Origin: GCA-2708415 sp964353185
GTDB taxonomy: Bacteria; Pseudomonadota; Alphaproteobacteria; Micavibrionales; Micavibrionaceae
Length of the DNA stretch: 64,000 bases
Direction of reading: 5' to 3'
Assembly (NCBI GenBank): GCA_964353185.1
Contig: CAYGUV010000008.1
Span: 1 to 64,000, forward strand
The first letter of the stretch is position 1. Each line of letters starts with the position of its first letter. The translations under genes were made by a program, and so were the position numbers. The notes under the pieces are model-generated. The model did not search any database. It worked only from the letters and a program-made list of their open reading frames with translations, and was not told the DNA's origin. This document shows, piece after piece, positions 46,441 through 56,252 of the stretch.

Positions 46441-48552
46441 TTGCAGAAATTTCAAGAGCTTATCGTTAATTCCTTTGCGGCACAAAAAAACCGATTGTTT
46501 TTGTGGGTGCCATTCTTTTTAAGCATTGGAATAGGAACGTATTTTAACTTAAAAGCGGAGCCTTCGTTGATTTTATCTGTTTTAACAACAGGCTTTATCG
46601 CGATAGTAACGGGTGTGTTTTGGAAACGTATTTTGTCAGACACGTTTATATTGCGCGCTATGTTTTTATGTCTTTTGGCTTTATTGATAATGGCCGTTGG
46701 TTTTACGGCGGCAAAAATCAGAACGGATAGCATTTATGCGCCGATGATAATAAATGAAATGAAGTTCGCCAATATTGACGGACTGATAAAAACTATTGAG
46801 CCTTTGGAAAAAGGCAGCCGTATTGTTTTAACGGACTTAACAATTGAAAAATTAAATGCGGATAAAACCCCCCATTCGGTTCGCTTAAAAATATTGAAAG
46901 ATGAAGGATTAAAAACAGGGCAGCGTGTTCGGGTTTTGGCGGCATTAAATCCACCATCAACACCTATTGCGCCCAATGCGTTTGATTTTCAAAGGTGGTC
47001 TTATTTTCAACAATTAGGCGGGGTTGGGTTTGCATATAACGCGCCAGAGATATTGGAAGATAAAAAAGGCAGTATTTTATCAAGCATCCGTCAGTCTATT
47101 ACCAATACCATAATTGCCAATACTTCTGCGCCCGAACAATCCATTATCCTTGCCCTTATGACAGGGCAGCGAAAGGCGATTATTGAAGAAGATTGGGATG
47201 CCATGCGCGAATCAGGGTTGGCACATATGCTGGCCATTTCGGGGCTACATGTGGGGATGGTAGCAGGGGTTTTGTTCTTTTTTAGTCGGTTGATGATGGC
47301 GGGTTTTTCAGGATTTGCGCTTAAACATCCTATAAAAAAATATGCGGCCGTTATCGCCCTTGTCGGGGCGTTTTTCTATATGTTGATTGTGGGGGCAACA
47401 ATACCCACGCAACGGGCAGTCATTATGGTGGGCTTGGCGATGCTTGCCATTTGTTTGGATCGATCACCTTTATCCTTAAGATTGGTGGCGTTGGCGGCAA
47501 TTATTATCCTGCTTTATCGGCCAGAAAGTTTGGTGAGTATTAGTTTTCAAATGTCATTTGCGGCGGTCACGGCGTTGGTGGCTTTTTTTGAGAGTGTACG
47601 CCCCTTTATGCGCAGTATCTATTCGCGCGCAGGGTTTGTTCGTAAAATATTCATCTATTTTTTAGGTCTTAGTTTTACGACCATAATTGCAGGGACCGTT
47701 ACGGGGTTATTCGGTCTGTATCATTTTCAGCAATATGCCATGTATGGATTATTGGCAAATTTATTTGCCGTACCCATTTTGTCATTTGGTGTCATGCCAC
47801 TTTTGGTGCTTTCTTATTTATTAATGCCGTTTGGTTTGTCTAAATTTGTCTTAAATATTGCGGAATATGGAACAAGTTGGGTTTTAGCCACCGCGCATTG
47901 GGTCGCGGGGTTGGAAGGGGCGGTCTTTAAAATAGCCAGTTTTCCTTCATGGGTGTTTATTGGATTGGTCCTTTGTTTTTGGGTGTGGGGAATATGGAAG
48001 GGACGAGAGAAGATTATTATTTTGCCGATTTTTGCAGGTTTAATTTTATTGATTGGGCTGACTAAGCAACCTGACATTCAAGTAACAGGATCATCAGATT
48101 TAATTGCGGTAAGAGCGGATAATAAATTATGGCTTTCTTCTTATATTAAAGAGCGATTTATTGCAGATAATTGGTTGCGTCTTCAGGGATTGGAAAAGCT
48201 AGATCGTTATAAATGGCCCAAAGAAGGAAGTGCGGATGGGTTTCCATTATCATGTGATTCATTTGGCTGTCGTGGTGAGATTGATGGGAATAAGATAGCC
48301 GTAAGTTTATCTGATAAAGCATGGCGGGAGGATTGTGATTGGGCGGATATTATAATATCGCAAACACCTGTAAAAGATTATGAATGCAAATCTACAACGG
48401 TTATTGATTATTTCGATTTATGGAGAAACGGGGCCTACGCAATATGGTTTATCAATAACGGCGTAGTGATCAAAAATGCAGAGGAGGAGCGCGGACTACG
48501 TCCATGGACACAAACCCGCGCAAATTCAAAAAATAAAGCGGGCATGGATTAA
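46441..48552 (+). CDS. comEC: ComEC/Rec2-family DNA uptake channel
   Basis: A 703-residue polytopic inner-membrane protein. A DUF4131-like N-terminal part (helices then an OB-like segment with LKTGQRVRVLAALNPP) precedes the Competence domain with LAHMLAISGLHVGMVAG and ATIPTQRAVIMVGLAM. The C-terminal soluble region (about 550-703) is a short, degenerate version of the metallo-beta-lactamase domain, without the metal motif, as is common in alphaproteobacteria. The start appears to be TTG 46441 and is uncertain. The conserved location next to lexA supports the call. A role in transformation is inference. Confidence 0.9.
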   Translation: MQKFQELIVNSFAAQKNRLFLWVPFFLSIGIGTYFNLKAEPSLILSVLTTGFIAIVTGVFWKRILSDTFILRAMFLCLLALLIMAVGFTAAKIRTDSIYAPMIINEMKFANIDGLIKTIEPLEKGSRIVLTDLTIEKLNADKTPHSVRLKILKDEGLKTGQRVRVLAALNPPSTPIAPNAFDFQRWSYFQQLGGVGFAYNAPEILEDKKGSILSSIRQSITNTIIANTSAPEQSIILALMTGQRKAIIEEDWDAMRESGLAHMLAISGLHVGMVAGVLFFFSRLMMAGFSGFALKHPIKKYAAVIALVGAFFYMLIVGATIPTQRAVIMVGLAMLAICLDRSPLSLRLVALAAIIILLYRPESLVSISFQMSFAAVTALVAFFESVRPFMRSIYSRAGFVRKIFIYFLGLSFTTIIAGTVTGLFGLYHFQQYAMYGLLANLFAVPILSFGVMPLLVLSYLLMPFGLSKFVLNIAEYGTSWVLATAHWVAGLEGAVFKIASFPSWVFIGLVLCFWVWGIWKGREKIIILPIFAGLILLIGLTKQPDIQVTGSSDLIAVRADNKLWLSSYIKERFIADNWLRLQGLEKLDRYKWPKEGSADGFPLSCDSFGCRGEIDGNKIAVSLSDKAWREDCDWADIIISQTPVKDYECKSTTVIDYFDLWRNGAYAIWFINNGVVIKNAEEERGLRPWTQTRANSKNKAGMD

Positions 48553-49199
48553 TGATAGGTACGCATTAGACTGGCAAGCTTCCCTTGGATTTGAACTTGC
48601 TCAGGTGAATATATTTGTTCTTGATATTCGTCATTCTCGGGAATGAGGATGATTTTGCCACCGCGGCGTTCAAAACGTTTTAGAGTCACTTCTTCACCAT
48701 CCACTAGGGCGACAATTATATCGCCATTATTGGCTTGTTCTGTTTTCTTTATAATCACGGTATCACCATCGTTAATACCTGCTTTAATCATTGAATCTCC
48801 ATCGACTTCAAGGGCGTAATGATCGCCGTTGCCTACCATCATGGGCGGGAGTTCAACAAAACCGTTTTCATCACGTATTGCTTCAATGGGCGAGCCAGCA
48901 GCAATACGTCCAAATAAGGGAATTTCGATTGTATTTGAAGCGATGGGCATTTGAACAACGTTGCTTTCGCCTTTATCTTCGTAACCATCAGGAAGTTTTT
49001 TCACCTCAAGCGCGCGGGCACGATTGGGTAATCTTTCAAGATAGCCACGCTCCACAAGTGCGGTAATAAGGCGGTGAATTCCTGATTTAGATTTTAGTCC
49101 CAATTCCTCCCGCATTTCATCGAAAGAGGGTGCAATGTCGCCCGTTTTCATGCGGTCATGGATAAGAATTAGTAGTTCGCGTTGTTTTTTGGTTAACAT
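48549..49199 (-). CDS. lexA: SOS repressor LexA
   Basis: A 216-residue transcriptional repressor. The N-terminal winged helix is followed by the cleavage site Ala101-Gly102 (RIAAGSPI), catalytic Ser136 (GDSMIKAGI) and Lys174 (VTLKRFE). RecA-stimulated self-cleavage relieves repression of DNA repair genes. A tandem GTTC operator lies 26-51 bases before the start codon, indicating autoregulation. The stop overlaps the comEC stop in a TTAA. Confidence 0.97.
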   Translation of the reverse strand: MLTKKQRELLILIHDRMKTGDIAPSFDEMREELGLKSKSGIHRLITALVERGYLERLPNRARALEVKKLPDGYEDKGESNVVQMPIASNTIEIPLFGRIAAGSPIEAIRDENGFVELPPMMVGNGDHYALEVDGDSMIKAGINDGDTVIIKKTEQANNGDIIVALVDGEEVTLKRFERRGGKIILIPENDEYQEQIYSPEQVQIQGKLASLMRTYH

Positions 49200-49224
49200 G
49201 GAATCTCCAGTAAATTTCGTATTT

Positions 49225-49250
49225 GTTCACTTAGAATTCTATCTATGTTC
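49225..49250 (-). promoter_or_regulatory. LexA operator (SOS box) with three evenly spaced half-sites
   Basis: On the plus strand GTTC (49225-49228), ATTC (49236-49239) and GTTC (49247-49250) are each separated by exactly seven bases. The alphaproteobacterial SOS box is the direct repeat GTTC-N7-GTTC, so this contains two overlapping near-consensus boxes sharing a middle half-site with one mismatch. It sits in the lexA promoter region. Confidence 0.7.
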
Positions 49251-49260
49251 TTGTTTTGTG

Positions 49261-50052
49261 TCAATATCTAATTAAAAGCTTATTCAATTCTGCGCCAATA
49301 TCGTCTTGTTTCATAAGGCTTTCGCCTATAAGAAACGCATTATAGCCTGCCTCTGCAAAACGTTTCATTTCATCGGGATGTGAAATGCCACTTTCTGCCA
49401 CTTTTAAAATATGGTCTGGAATTTCGTTCGCCAGACCAAGGCCCGTTTGTAAGGATACATCTAATGTTTTTAAGTTACGATTATTCACGCCGAGCATTTT
49501 TGGATTAAGGGCTAGGGCGCGTTTTAGTTCTTCCTCATCATGTACTTCGAATAAGACATCCATGCTTAAATCTGTTGAGAGGGCAAACATATCTGCCGCC
49601 ATTTCATCCGTAAGGCATGCCATTATCAGTAAGATACAATCTGCGCCCATAACGCGCGATTCGTAAATTTGATACAGATCAATCATAAAGTCCTTACGCA
49701 GCATTGGTAAGGACACATTAGCGCGAATGGCTTTAAAATAATCATCATGTCCTTGAAAATAGGGCTCATCCGTTAAAACGGATAAACATGCCGCGCCATT
49801 TGTTTGGTATGTTTTGGCAATTTCTATCGGGTTAAAATCGGTGCGAATGATTCCTTTGCTAGGGGATGCTTTTTTGACCTCCGTAATAAGGGCATAACCA
49901 TCTTTCGATTTATTTTGTAAAGCTTGTATAAAACCGCGAGTTAAATCAGAATCTTGAACCATCGATTTAAGGTCATTAAGAGGTGTTTGAACCTTTTTTG
50001 CATCAACATGTTGACGCTTATCAGCGCATATTTTTTCTAAGACTGTGCTCAT
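49261..50052 (-). CDS. trpC: Indole-3-glycerol phosphate synthase
   Basis: A 263-residue TIM-barrel enzyme of tryptophan synthesis, not fused to TrpF. VLEKICADKRQHV begins the N-terminal helix; ITEVKKASPSKGIIRTDF, PMLRKDFMIDLYQIYESR, LGVNNRNLKTL and AESGISHPDEM carry the catalytic Lys and Glu residues. Its start overlaps the trpD stop by four bases. lexA lies just downstream with its own operator. Confidence 0.96.
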   Translation of the reverse strand: MSTVLEKICADKRQHVDAKKVQTPLNDLKSMVQDSDLTRGFIQALQNKSKDGYALITEVKKASPSKGIIRTDFNPIEIAKTYQTNGAACLSVLTDEPYFQGHDDYFKAIRANVSLPMLRKDFMIDLYQIYESRVMGADCILLIMACLTDEMAADMFALSTDLSMDVLFEVHDEEELKRALALNPKMLGVNNRNLKTLDVSLQTGLGLANEIPDHILKVAESGISHPDEMKRFAEAGYNAFLIGESLMKQDDIGAELNKLLIRY

Positions 50053-51071
50053 GATGTGCTTTCTTGGGAAAAGGCAATGTAGCGAATAAGGACTTCTTGT
50101 GCTTTGCCACTATCAATGGCTTTGCCAGCCAAGATAACGCCTGCCTTTAAATCATCCACTTTTTCGTGCATAAGCAAAATGGCGGCTGAATTTGCCAAAA
50201 CGATATCGCGATAGGCATTATGCGCCCCATTAAATAAATCCAAAATCGCTTGTGCGTTTTGTTCTGCATCACCGCCTTTGAGATCATCTGGGTTTGCCGT
50301 GGCCAAACCAAAATCTTCGGGTGATAGAGTTTTTTCGGTAATAAGGCCGTTATCCAAAATCACAATATCTGTTTTATCTGTTGTGGTTATTTCATCAAGA
50401 CCATCGTGCCCATGCACCAGCCATGCTTTTTTTGTCCCTAAATTATGTAGAACTTCTGCCAAAGGACGCAGCCATTTTTTATCATATACCCCAATTAATT
50501 GAAACTTTGTATCGGCAGGGTTTGCGAGGGGGCCAAGTAAATTGAATATTGTCCGCTTCCCAATTTTCTTGCGAATGGGTACGACATGTTTCATGGCCTG
50601 ATGATGGGCGGGTGCCATTAAAAAGCAGAAATTTAACTCCTCTAACGCATTTTCTAATCTCACAATGGGCATATCCAAATTTATGCCTAAAGCCTCAAGC
50701 GCATCTGCCGCCCCTGATTTTGAGGAGGCGGCGCGATTGCCATGTTTTGCGATAGGAATACCGCATGCGGCCAAAACAAAACTAACTGCTGTGGAGATGT
50801 TGTAAGTGCTCATCCCGTCGCCGCCAGTGCCGCAACAATCAGTCGCAGTGTCGGGAGAATTAATAGTCGCTGCCATGTCACGCATAACACGGGCTGCGCC
50901 TGTTATCTCACTCACGCTCTCTCCGCGTTTTGATAAGGTGATCAAAAAAGTTTCAATTTGACTTGAATCTGCATCACCACTCATGATTTCCTGCATAACA
51001 GAAATCATTGTTTCTTCAGTTAAAACAGAGCCTTGCGAAATAGAGTTTAGAGCAGAATTCAAATGGGTCAT
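50049..51071 (-). CDS. trpD: Anthranilate phosphoribosyltransferase
   Basis: A 340-residue enzyme of the tryptophan pathway. DCCGTGGDGMSTYNISTAVSFVLA binds PRPP, and KHGNRAASSKSGAADALEALG is the second signature. I use ATG 51071 (MTHLNSALN), four bases after trpG, rather than an in-frame TTG at 51089 inside trpG. It overlaps trpC by four bases. Confidence 0.96.
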   Translation of the reverse strand: MTHLNSALNSISQGSVLTEETMISVMQEIMSGDADSSQIETFLITLSKRGESVSEITGAARVMRDMAATINSPDTATDCCGTGGDGMSTYNISTAVSFVLAACGIPIAKHGNRAASSKSGAADALEALGINLDMPIVRLENALEELNFCFLMAPAHHQAMKHVVPIRKKIGKRTIFNLLGPLANPADTKFQLIGVYDKKWLRPLAEVLHNLGTKKAWLVHGHDGLDEITTTDKTDIVILDNGLITEKTLSPEDFGLATANPDDLKGGDAEQNAQAILDLFNGAHNAYRDIVLANSAAILLMHEKVDDLKAGVILAGKAIDSGKAQEVLIRYIAFSQESTS

Positions 51072-51075
51072 AATT

Positions 51076-51645
51076 TTAGAGCATATCAAGAAAGTTTTGA
51101 ATCATGGCATGGCCGTGTTGCGTGGCAATACTTTCGGGATGAAACTGTACACCGTGCAAAGGCTTTTCTTTGTGTTGCAGCCCCATGATGATGTCATCAT
51201 CGGTTTTTGCAGTTATTTCAAAACAGTCGGGTAGGGATTCTTTTTCAACTATTAAAGAATGATATCGAGTTGCCTCGAATGGGGATGGCAATCCTTTAAA
51301 TACGCTTTGTTCGTTATGATACATTTGGGATGTTTTACCGTGCATTGGGGCGGGCGCACGGATGACTTTGCCGCCGTAAACTTGCCCTAAACATTGATGT
51401 CCCAAACAAACACCGAATAGGGGTAAGTCATTATCTGCGGCTGCTTTGATTAGATCCATACAAATACCCGCACGGTCAGGGTCGCTTGGCCCTGGTGAAA
51501 TCATTACACCTTTTGGATTAAGTTTTAAAACTTCGTCAATTGTAATTTCATCATTACGATAGATATCAGTTTGCGCGCCAAGCTCACCCAGATATTGAAC
51601 GAGGTTATACGTAAAGCTGTCATAATTATCTATCAACACAATCAT
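51076..51645 (-). CDS. trpG: Anthranilate synthase component II (glutaminase)
   Basis: A 189-residue class I amidotransferase feeding ammonia to TrpE. The nucleophile is Cys80 in GVCLGHQCLG, and the His/Glu pair is in VQFHPESIAT. I use ATG 51645 (MIVLIDNYDSF), the universal N-terminus, rather than a start 12 codons upstream. In some bacteria it also serves PabB. It is separated from trpE by an inverted gene. Confidence 0.96.
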   Translation of the reverse strand: MIVLIDNYDSFTYNLVQYLGELGAQTDIYRNDEITIDEVLKLNPKGVMISPGPSDPDRAGICMDLIKAAADNDLPLFGVCLGHQCLGQVYGGKVIRAPAPMHGKTSQMYHNEQSVFKGLPSPFEATRYHSLIVEKESLPDCFEITAKTDDDIIMGLQHKEKPLHGVQFHPESIATQHGHAMIQNFLDML

Positions 51646-51702
51646 GGTATTCGTTATGACGGAACTATGGACGCAATGCAAGGCTATTGGTATTGTATTC
51701 GT

Positions 51703-52803
51703 ATGAAAAGAAACACAAAAAACAATAAGCCAAAGCGTGACCCTAAAGTTTTTATCCGTTTTCTGGCGATTGCAATTTTATTGATGTTAATTATCGATTT
51801 TGTCTTTTGGCGCGATGGACGTCCGTATTTATATAAAGATGAAGTTGTTACATCAGACGTGCCTGAGATAGTTGAAAAAATTGAAGAGCCAGTATTGGTA
51901 ACGCCTGAAGAGGGGGATTATTTTGAAGCGCCTGTTGAAGACACCTCTATTTCAAAAGAGGATGAAGATCTTATAGATTTCATTCTAGGCTTTGGTGAGG
52001 GGTTTCAAGAAGAGAGCGAGGTACTTTTAATTCCCGAACTGCCCGAAGCGGTTCAAGATTTAAAAGCAGATCCGCCGTCAGAACCAGTGATTGTACCATC
52101 TGATAAGGATGAGGTTTCACTTGAGAATAACAATAACAAGCGTGGTAAAATTGCCATTGTGATTGATGATGTCGGCATGAATTTAAAGCAAAGTCGCGCG
52201 GCAATTGCGTTGCCATCCGAAGTGACGTTGGCCTTTTTACCTTATGCTGAGCAAGTCGTATCTTTGAGTAATCAAGCCAATGAAGAAGGCCATGAAGTTA
52301 TTATTCATGCACCGATGGAAGCCATGAATAGTTCCGTATCATTAGGACCGATGGCGTTGATGTCAGATATGAGCTATGGAGAGTTTAAAAATGAATTTAA
52401 TAAAATTGCCAATAGTTTCGAGGGGTATGTAGGGCTTAATAATCATATGGGTAGCAAACTAACGCAAAGCAAAGAACATATGGCATATTTGATGGAAAAT
52501 CTGAAAAAGAAGAATATGTATTTTTTAGATTCCAGAACAATTCATACATCTGTAGCGGCGGACATGGCCAAGGCATATGGCGTGCCGTCTATTACGCGCG
52601 ATGTTTTTTTGGATCACGAGGAAACGAAAGAATATACATTGAATGCTTTAAAGGATGTTGAACGTATTGCCCGTGAAAATGGGTTTGCTGTTGCGATTGG
52701 GCATCCAAAAGCCATAACGATTGAAGCCTTGGAAGAATGGATACCGACGTTAAATGCCAAAGGTTTAGAATTGGTAAAGGTTAGTGAGATTATCCCAAAG
52801 TAA
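51703..52803 (+). CDS. Divergent polysaccharide deacetylase family protein
   Basis: A 366-residue, probably membrane-anchored protein. One helix (about residues 18-37, FLAIAILLMLIIDFVFW) is followed by an acidic, Pro/Glu-rich periplasmic linker (about 45-145) and a NodB-like domain of the DUF610/YibQ type: GKIAIVIDDVGMNLKQSRAAI, IIHAPMEAM, GLNNHMGSKLTQ, YFLDSRTI and AIGHPKAIT. I use ATG 51703; upstream in-frame codons lie inside trpG. It is inverted within the trp cluster. The family is linked to the envelope, but its substrate is not known. Confidence 0.88.
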   Translation: MKRNTKNNKPKRDPKVFIRFLAIAILLMLIIDFVFWRDGRPYLYKDEVVTSDVPEIVEKIEEPVLVTPEEGDYFEAPVEDTSISKEDEDLIDFILGFGEGFQEESEVLLIPELPEAVQDLKADPPSEPVIVPSDKDEVSLENNNNKRGKIAIVIDDVGMNLKQSRAAIALPSEVTLAFLPYAEQVVSLSNQANEEGHEVIIHAPMEAMNSSVSLGPMALMSDMSYGEFKNEFNKIANSFEGYVGLNNHMGSKLTQSKEHMAYLMENLKKKNMYFLDSRTIHTSVAADMAKAYGVPSITRDVFLDHEETKEYTLNALKDVERIARENGFAVAIGHPKAITIEALEEWIPTLNAKGLELVKVSEIIPK

Positions 52804-52828
52804 TGGCAGTCTTTAGTCTTACGACCTT

Positions 52829-54307
52829 TTAAAAATTTCTATTACGTTGCGCAAGTTCAATTGCGTTTTCGGCAGCGTTAATAACCGCGCGCGCTTTATT
52901 TACGCTTTCTTGATATTCAAATTCGGGGTCGCTGTCAGCAACGACACCACCGCCAGCCTGAATATATACTTTTCCATCTTTGACCAATGCGGTTCTAAGG
53001 GCTATGCAGGTGTCTAAATCACCATTCCCATCCATATAACCAACGCATCCTGCGTAGAATGAGCGTCTAGTCGGCTCAAGGTCTTCGATAATTTCCATGG
53101 CGCGAATTTTGGGTGCGCCGCTTGTGGTGCCTGCGGGAAAGCCAGCGAAAAGAGCGTCGATGGAATCTTTATCCTCTTGAAGCTCACCTTCGACGTTTGA
53201 GACGATATGCATCACGTGGGAATATAATTCTATCTTGAATTGATCCGTGATGGTGACGGTTGATTTTTTGGCAACGCGGCCCACATCATTACGCCCCAAA
53301 TCAAGCAGCATAAGATGTTCTGCGCGTTCTTTGGCGTCGTTGAGAAGATCATCAGCCAAGAGTTTATCTTCGGCGGAATCTTTACCGCGCTTACGGGTGC
53401 CAGCAATGGGACGAATGGTTATTTTATTATTTCGCAAACGAACCAATATTTCAGGGCTGGAGCCAACAATCGCGAAGCCATCAAAGTTTATATAAAATAA
53501 AAACGGTGAGGGGTTAAGGCGGCGAAGGCTGCGGTATAAATCGAAAGCAGGTAGGTCAAAATCAACAGAAAAACGTTGGGATAATACGGCTTGAAATATT
53601 TCCCCTGCCATAATCTCTTCTTTGGCTTTGATGACCATTTGGTGAAAGTCATCACGGGTCATATTGCTTTTGGCCTCGGGGATGTCTTTTATCTTTGTTT
53701 GAGAGTGAATATATGAGCCATCAATGGGTTGATTTAAACGGTTGTATAAATCATTTAATCTTTGTTGGGCGTGCGTGTATGTAGTGTCTGCGTCTGTATC
53801 AGAATTGTTTTTATGATCACGTACAGGTGTGGCAAGGCACATCATATTGCGGACATTATCGAATAACACCATTTGCGTAGGGCGCATCATGATGCTGTCT
53901 TCGATGTTTAAGTCATCGGGGTTATTATCAGCGATATTTTCGACCCACCTGACGCAATCATAACCCAGATAGCCAAATAAACCAGAAGCGGCCATGGGCG
54001 GCAATGTTTCATCCACAACATCAATTTTGCTTTCATTTAAATGGCTGCGTAATGATTGAAGGGGGTTTTTGGTTGTTCTATCTGTTTTCCAGACAAGATC
54101 GGGGTTTAACCCTATGGCAGAATAACGGCCCAATGTTGCGCCGCCTTCAACGGATTCTAGCAAGAAAGAATAGGGGGCATGCCCCGCGAGTTTTAAAAAG
54201 GCGGATACTGGCGTTTCTAAATCTGCGGGAATCCATTGCCAAAGGACTTGTGATTTTCCATCGGTGAAATTCTTTTTAAAGCTATCGTAAGAAGGCGCAT
54301 TATCCAT
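52829..54307 (-). CDS. trpE: Anthranilate synthase component I
   Basis: A 492-residue chorismate-using enzyme. The C-terminal chorismate-binding domain has IRPIAGTRKRG, DLGRNDVGRVA, GTTSGAPKIRAMEIIEDLE and YIQAGGGVVADSDPEFEYQE. The N-terminal domain contains LESVEGGATLGRYSAIG, related to the feedback site (LLES in Escherichia coli). It is downstream of the SurA/PpiD-like gene by 12 bases, an alphaproteobacterial arrangement. Confidence 0.96.
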   Translation of the reverse strand: MDNAPSYDSFKKNFTDGKSQVLWQWIPADLETPVSAFLKLAGHAPYSFLLESVEGGATLGRYSAIGLNPDLVWKTDRTTKNPLQSLRSHLNESKIDVVDETLPPMAASGLFGYLGYDCVRWVENIADNNPDDLNIEDSIMMRPTQMVLFDNVRNMMCLATPVRDHKNNSDTDADTTYTHAQQRLNDLYNRLNQPIDGSYIHSQTKIKDIPEAKSNMTRDDFHQMVIKAKEEIMAGEIFQAVLSQRFSVDFDLPAFDLYRSLRRLNPSPFLFYINFDGFAIVGSSPEILVRLRNNKITIRPIAGTRKRGKDSAEDKLLADDLLNDAKERAEHLMLLDLGRNDVGRVAKKSTVTITDQFKIELYSHVMHIVSNVEGELQEDKDSIDALFAGFPAGTTSGAPKIRAMEIIEDLEPTRRSFYAGCVGYMDGNGDLDTCIALRTALVKDGKVYIQAGGGVVADSDPEFEYQESVNKARAVINAAENAIELAQRNRNF

Positions 54308-54319
54308 TATTTTGCTTTT

Positions 54320-56218
54320 TTATTGACCTGCTGGCGTACCATAAACTTGCTGAAGAAGGGCATCGTTGATACGCACTTTATATTTATCCAAAAGGGAGAT
54401 CATATATTGCCCCATAATTTCTTGACCCAAATACTGGCTGTTTTGTTTTTGAATTTCTTCAATTTCTTTGTCAGCATTTTGGGTATCTGGTAATTCAATT
54501 TTTGTCACTTTACCAATTAAAAAGCCGTTTTTCGTTTGGATTTTTAATACATCATCTTGATCTGCATCAAAAATTTGACTGAGTGCGATGAAGGATAAGT
54601 CTTTATTCGTTGCATCACCACGTTTTAGGCCATTGAAATCTTTAACGGATAAGTTGAAATCTTTTTGAGCTTTTTCAAAATCATCATCGGTATTGACTGC
54701 GGCAAAAACCTCTTCGGCGCGTGCCTGATTGGTGAGTGTGCGTTGTTGCGCCATCCAATCTTTTTCTAATTCACCACGTACATCAGAAAAAGGCTTGTAA
54801 GAAAGCGGCTCAACCGCGTCAATTCGCACAACGATATATCTGCCATCGGCCATTTCCATCACAGGCGACACTTCACCAATATTAAAGTCAAACGCGGTTT
54901 CGAGTATTTGAACTTTGTCACCTTGATAGCCAGCAAGGGCGTCTTTACCATTTGCCATGCCGCCTACGGTAAGGCTTTTAAATGTTTCAGTTGTAAGACC
55001 CATTTCCGCCACGGCTGTTTCAAGAGGCTCACCACTTGCTAATTGATCGTCTAGCGTATTTGCGGCATTGACGAGGTCATCGATCAGACGTTCTTGTTTA
55101 AGGTTTTTACGAATATCTTCTTTGACAGAATCAAAAGGTGTTGTCTGAGGCGGTGTAATATCTTGAACCGTAATAATGTGCCATCCAAGAGGGGATTCAA
55201 TGGGGCCAACTGCTTCGCCCTTTTTGGCTTTGAAGCTAGGCCCAGCGATATTTTCTGTTAGGGTTGTTTTACTAAATTTATTTTCACCCAAGTAAGATGT
55301 GGTGTTGTTGGTGATTTTAAGAACAGCTTTTTCAAGGGTTTTTTCGGTCTCAAGAGCGTTAATAATTTCTTGAGCCTGTTGTTGTTCTTTTACCACTGCT
55401 TGTTGAAGAGTGCGTTGTTCTGGCTTTTTATAGCTTTCGATTGTGTCGTCGTAAACATCGCGAACTTCGTCTTCTGTGATCTCAATTTTCTTTTCGATCA
55501 TATCTGAGGTAAGAGTTGCAATCGTAATGTCACGTGTCTCAGGAATGGCAAAATTAATTTTGCGCGCGTCATAAAATTTCTGAAGCTGTTCTTCCGTTGG
55601 ATTTTCTAACCCTTTCTCATCAGCAGCTTTAAGTAAAAAGCCTTTAACGTTGCGGGTTTCATTTTGAAATTGATACATAGCCTTTGCTTGTTCAATGGGC
55701 AATTCTTGGATATTGGCGGCCATTGAGTTTTGAAGCAGATCCACTGCAATTTCTTCACGCACAGCAGATATGAATTCGTTTTCTGAAATTCCTTGTGATC
55801 TTAAGATTTGTACCAAGGCATCACGCTTGCTACCGCCATTGGTAGGGATATTGTCGGTCATACGTTTGATTTGATTGGCAACCGTATCATCATTGGGACG
55901 AAGGCCAATTTTTGTAGCCTCATGCGCCAAAATTTTATTTTGAATTTCACTGCGTAGGGCTTGATTAATGAGGCCACGCTCATAAGCCTCTTGAGGGCTT
56001 ATTTGTTGGGCAGACAAGATGCGGCGTAAGGTTTTATCAAATTCATTGATTCCAATTTCAACATTTTTCCCTTTGGCGACAATATTGCTAGTCAGGCCTC
56101 CACGAAAAAATCCACCAACATCGGTAAGCACGAGTCCTCCAACAGCCAAGGCCATAAAGCCTAGCAGGATAAATTTCAAAAAACCTTGTTTTGCGCCATC
56201 GCGCATTGCCCGTAACAT
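54320..56218 (-). CDS. SurA/PpiD-type periplasmic peptidyl-prolyl isomerase
   Basis: A 632-residue protein anchored by one N-terminal helix (about residues 13-33). A SurA-N-like chaperone region (about 35-180, with NQALRSEIQNKILAHEA) precedes a parvulin domain whose end is visible as GWHIITVQDI (about residues 340-360), then a second chaperone-like part. The layout is that of PpiD, which helps newly secreted proteins fold at the inner membrane. It heads the trpE transcript. Confidence 0.88.
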   Translation of the reverse strand: MLRAMRDGAKQGFLKFILLGFMALAVGGLVLTDVGGFFRGGLTSNIVAKGKNVEIGINEFDKTLRRILSAQQISPQEAYERGLINQALRSEIQNKILAHEATKIGLRPNDDTVANQIKRMTDNIPTNGGSKRDALVQILRSQGISENEFISAVREEIAVDLLQNSMAANIQELPIEQAKAMYQFQNETRNVKGFLLKAADEKGLENPTEEQLQKFYDARKINFAIPETRDITIATLTSDMIEKKIEITEDEVRDVYDDTIESYKKPEQRTLQQAVVKEQQQAQEIINALETEKTLEKAVLKITNNTTSYLGENKFSKTTLTENIAGPSFKAKKGEAVGPIESPLGWHIITVQDITPPQTTPFDSVKEDIRKNLKQERLIDDLVNAANTLDDQLASGEPLETAVAEMGLTTETFKSLTVGGMANGKDALAGYQGDKVQILETAFDFNIGEVSPVMEMADGRYIVVRIDAVEPLSYKPFSDVRGELEKDWMAQQRTLTNQARAEEVFAAVNTDDDFEKAQKDFNLSVKDFNGLKRGDATNKDLSFIALSQIFDADQDDVLKIQTKNGFLIGKVTKIELPDTQNADKEIEEIQKQNSQYLGQEIMGQYMISLLDKYKVRINDALLQQVYGTPAGQ

Positions 56219-56252
56219 TTAAACCCAAATCCTCTTCTATTATCAAAAAATC

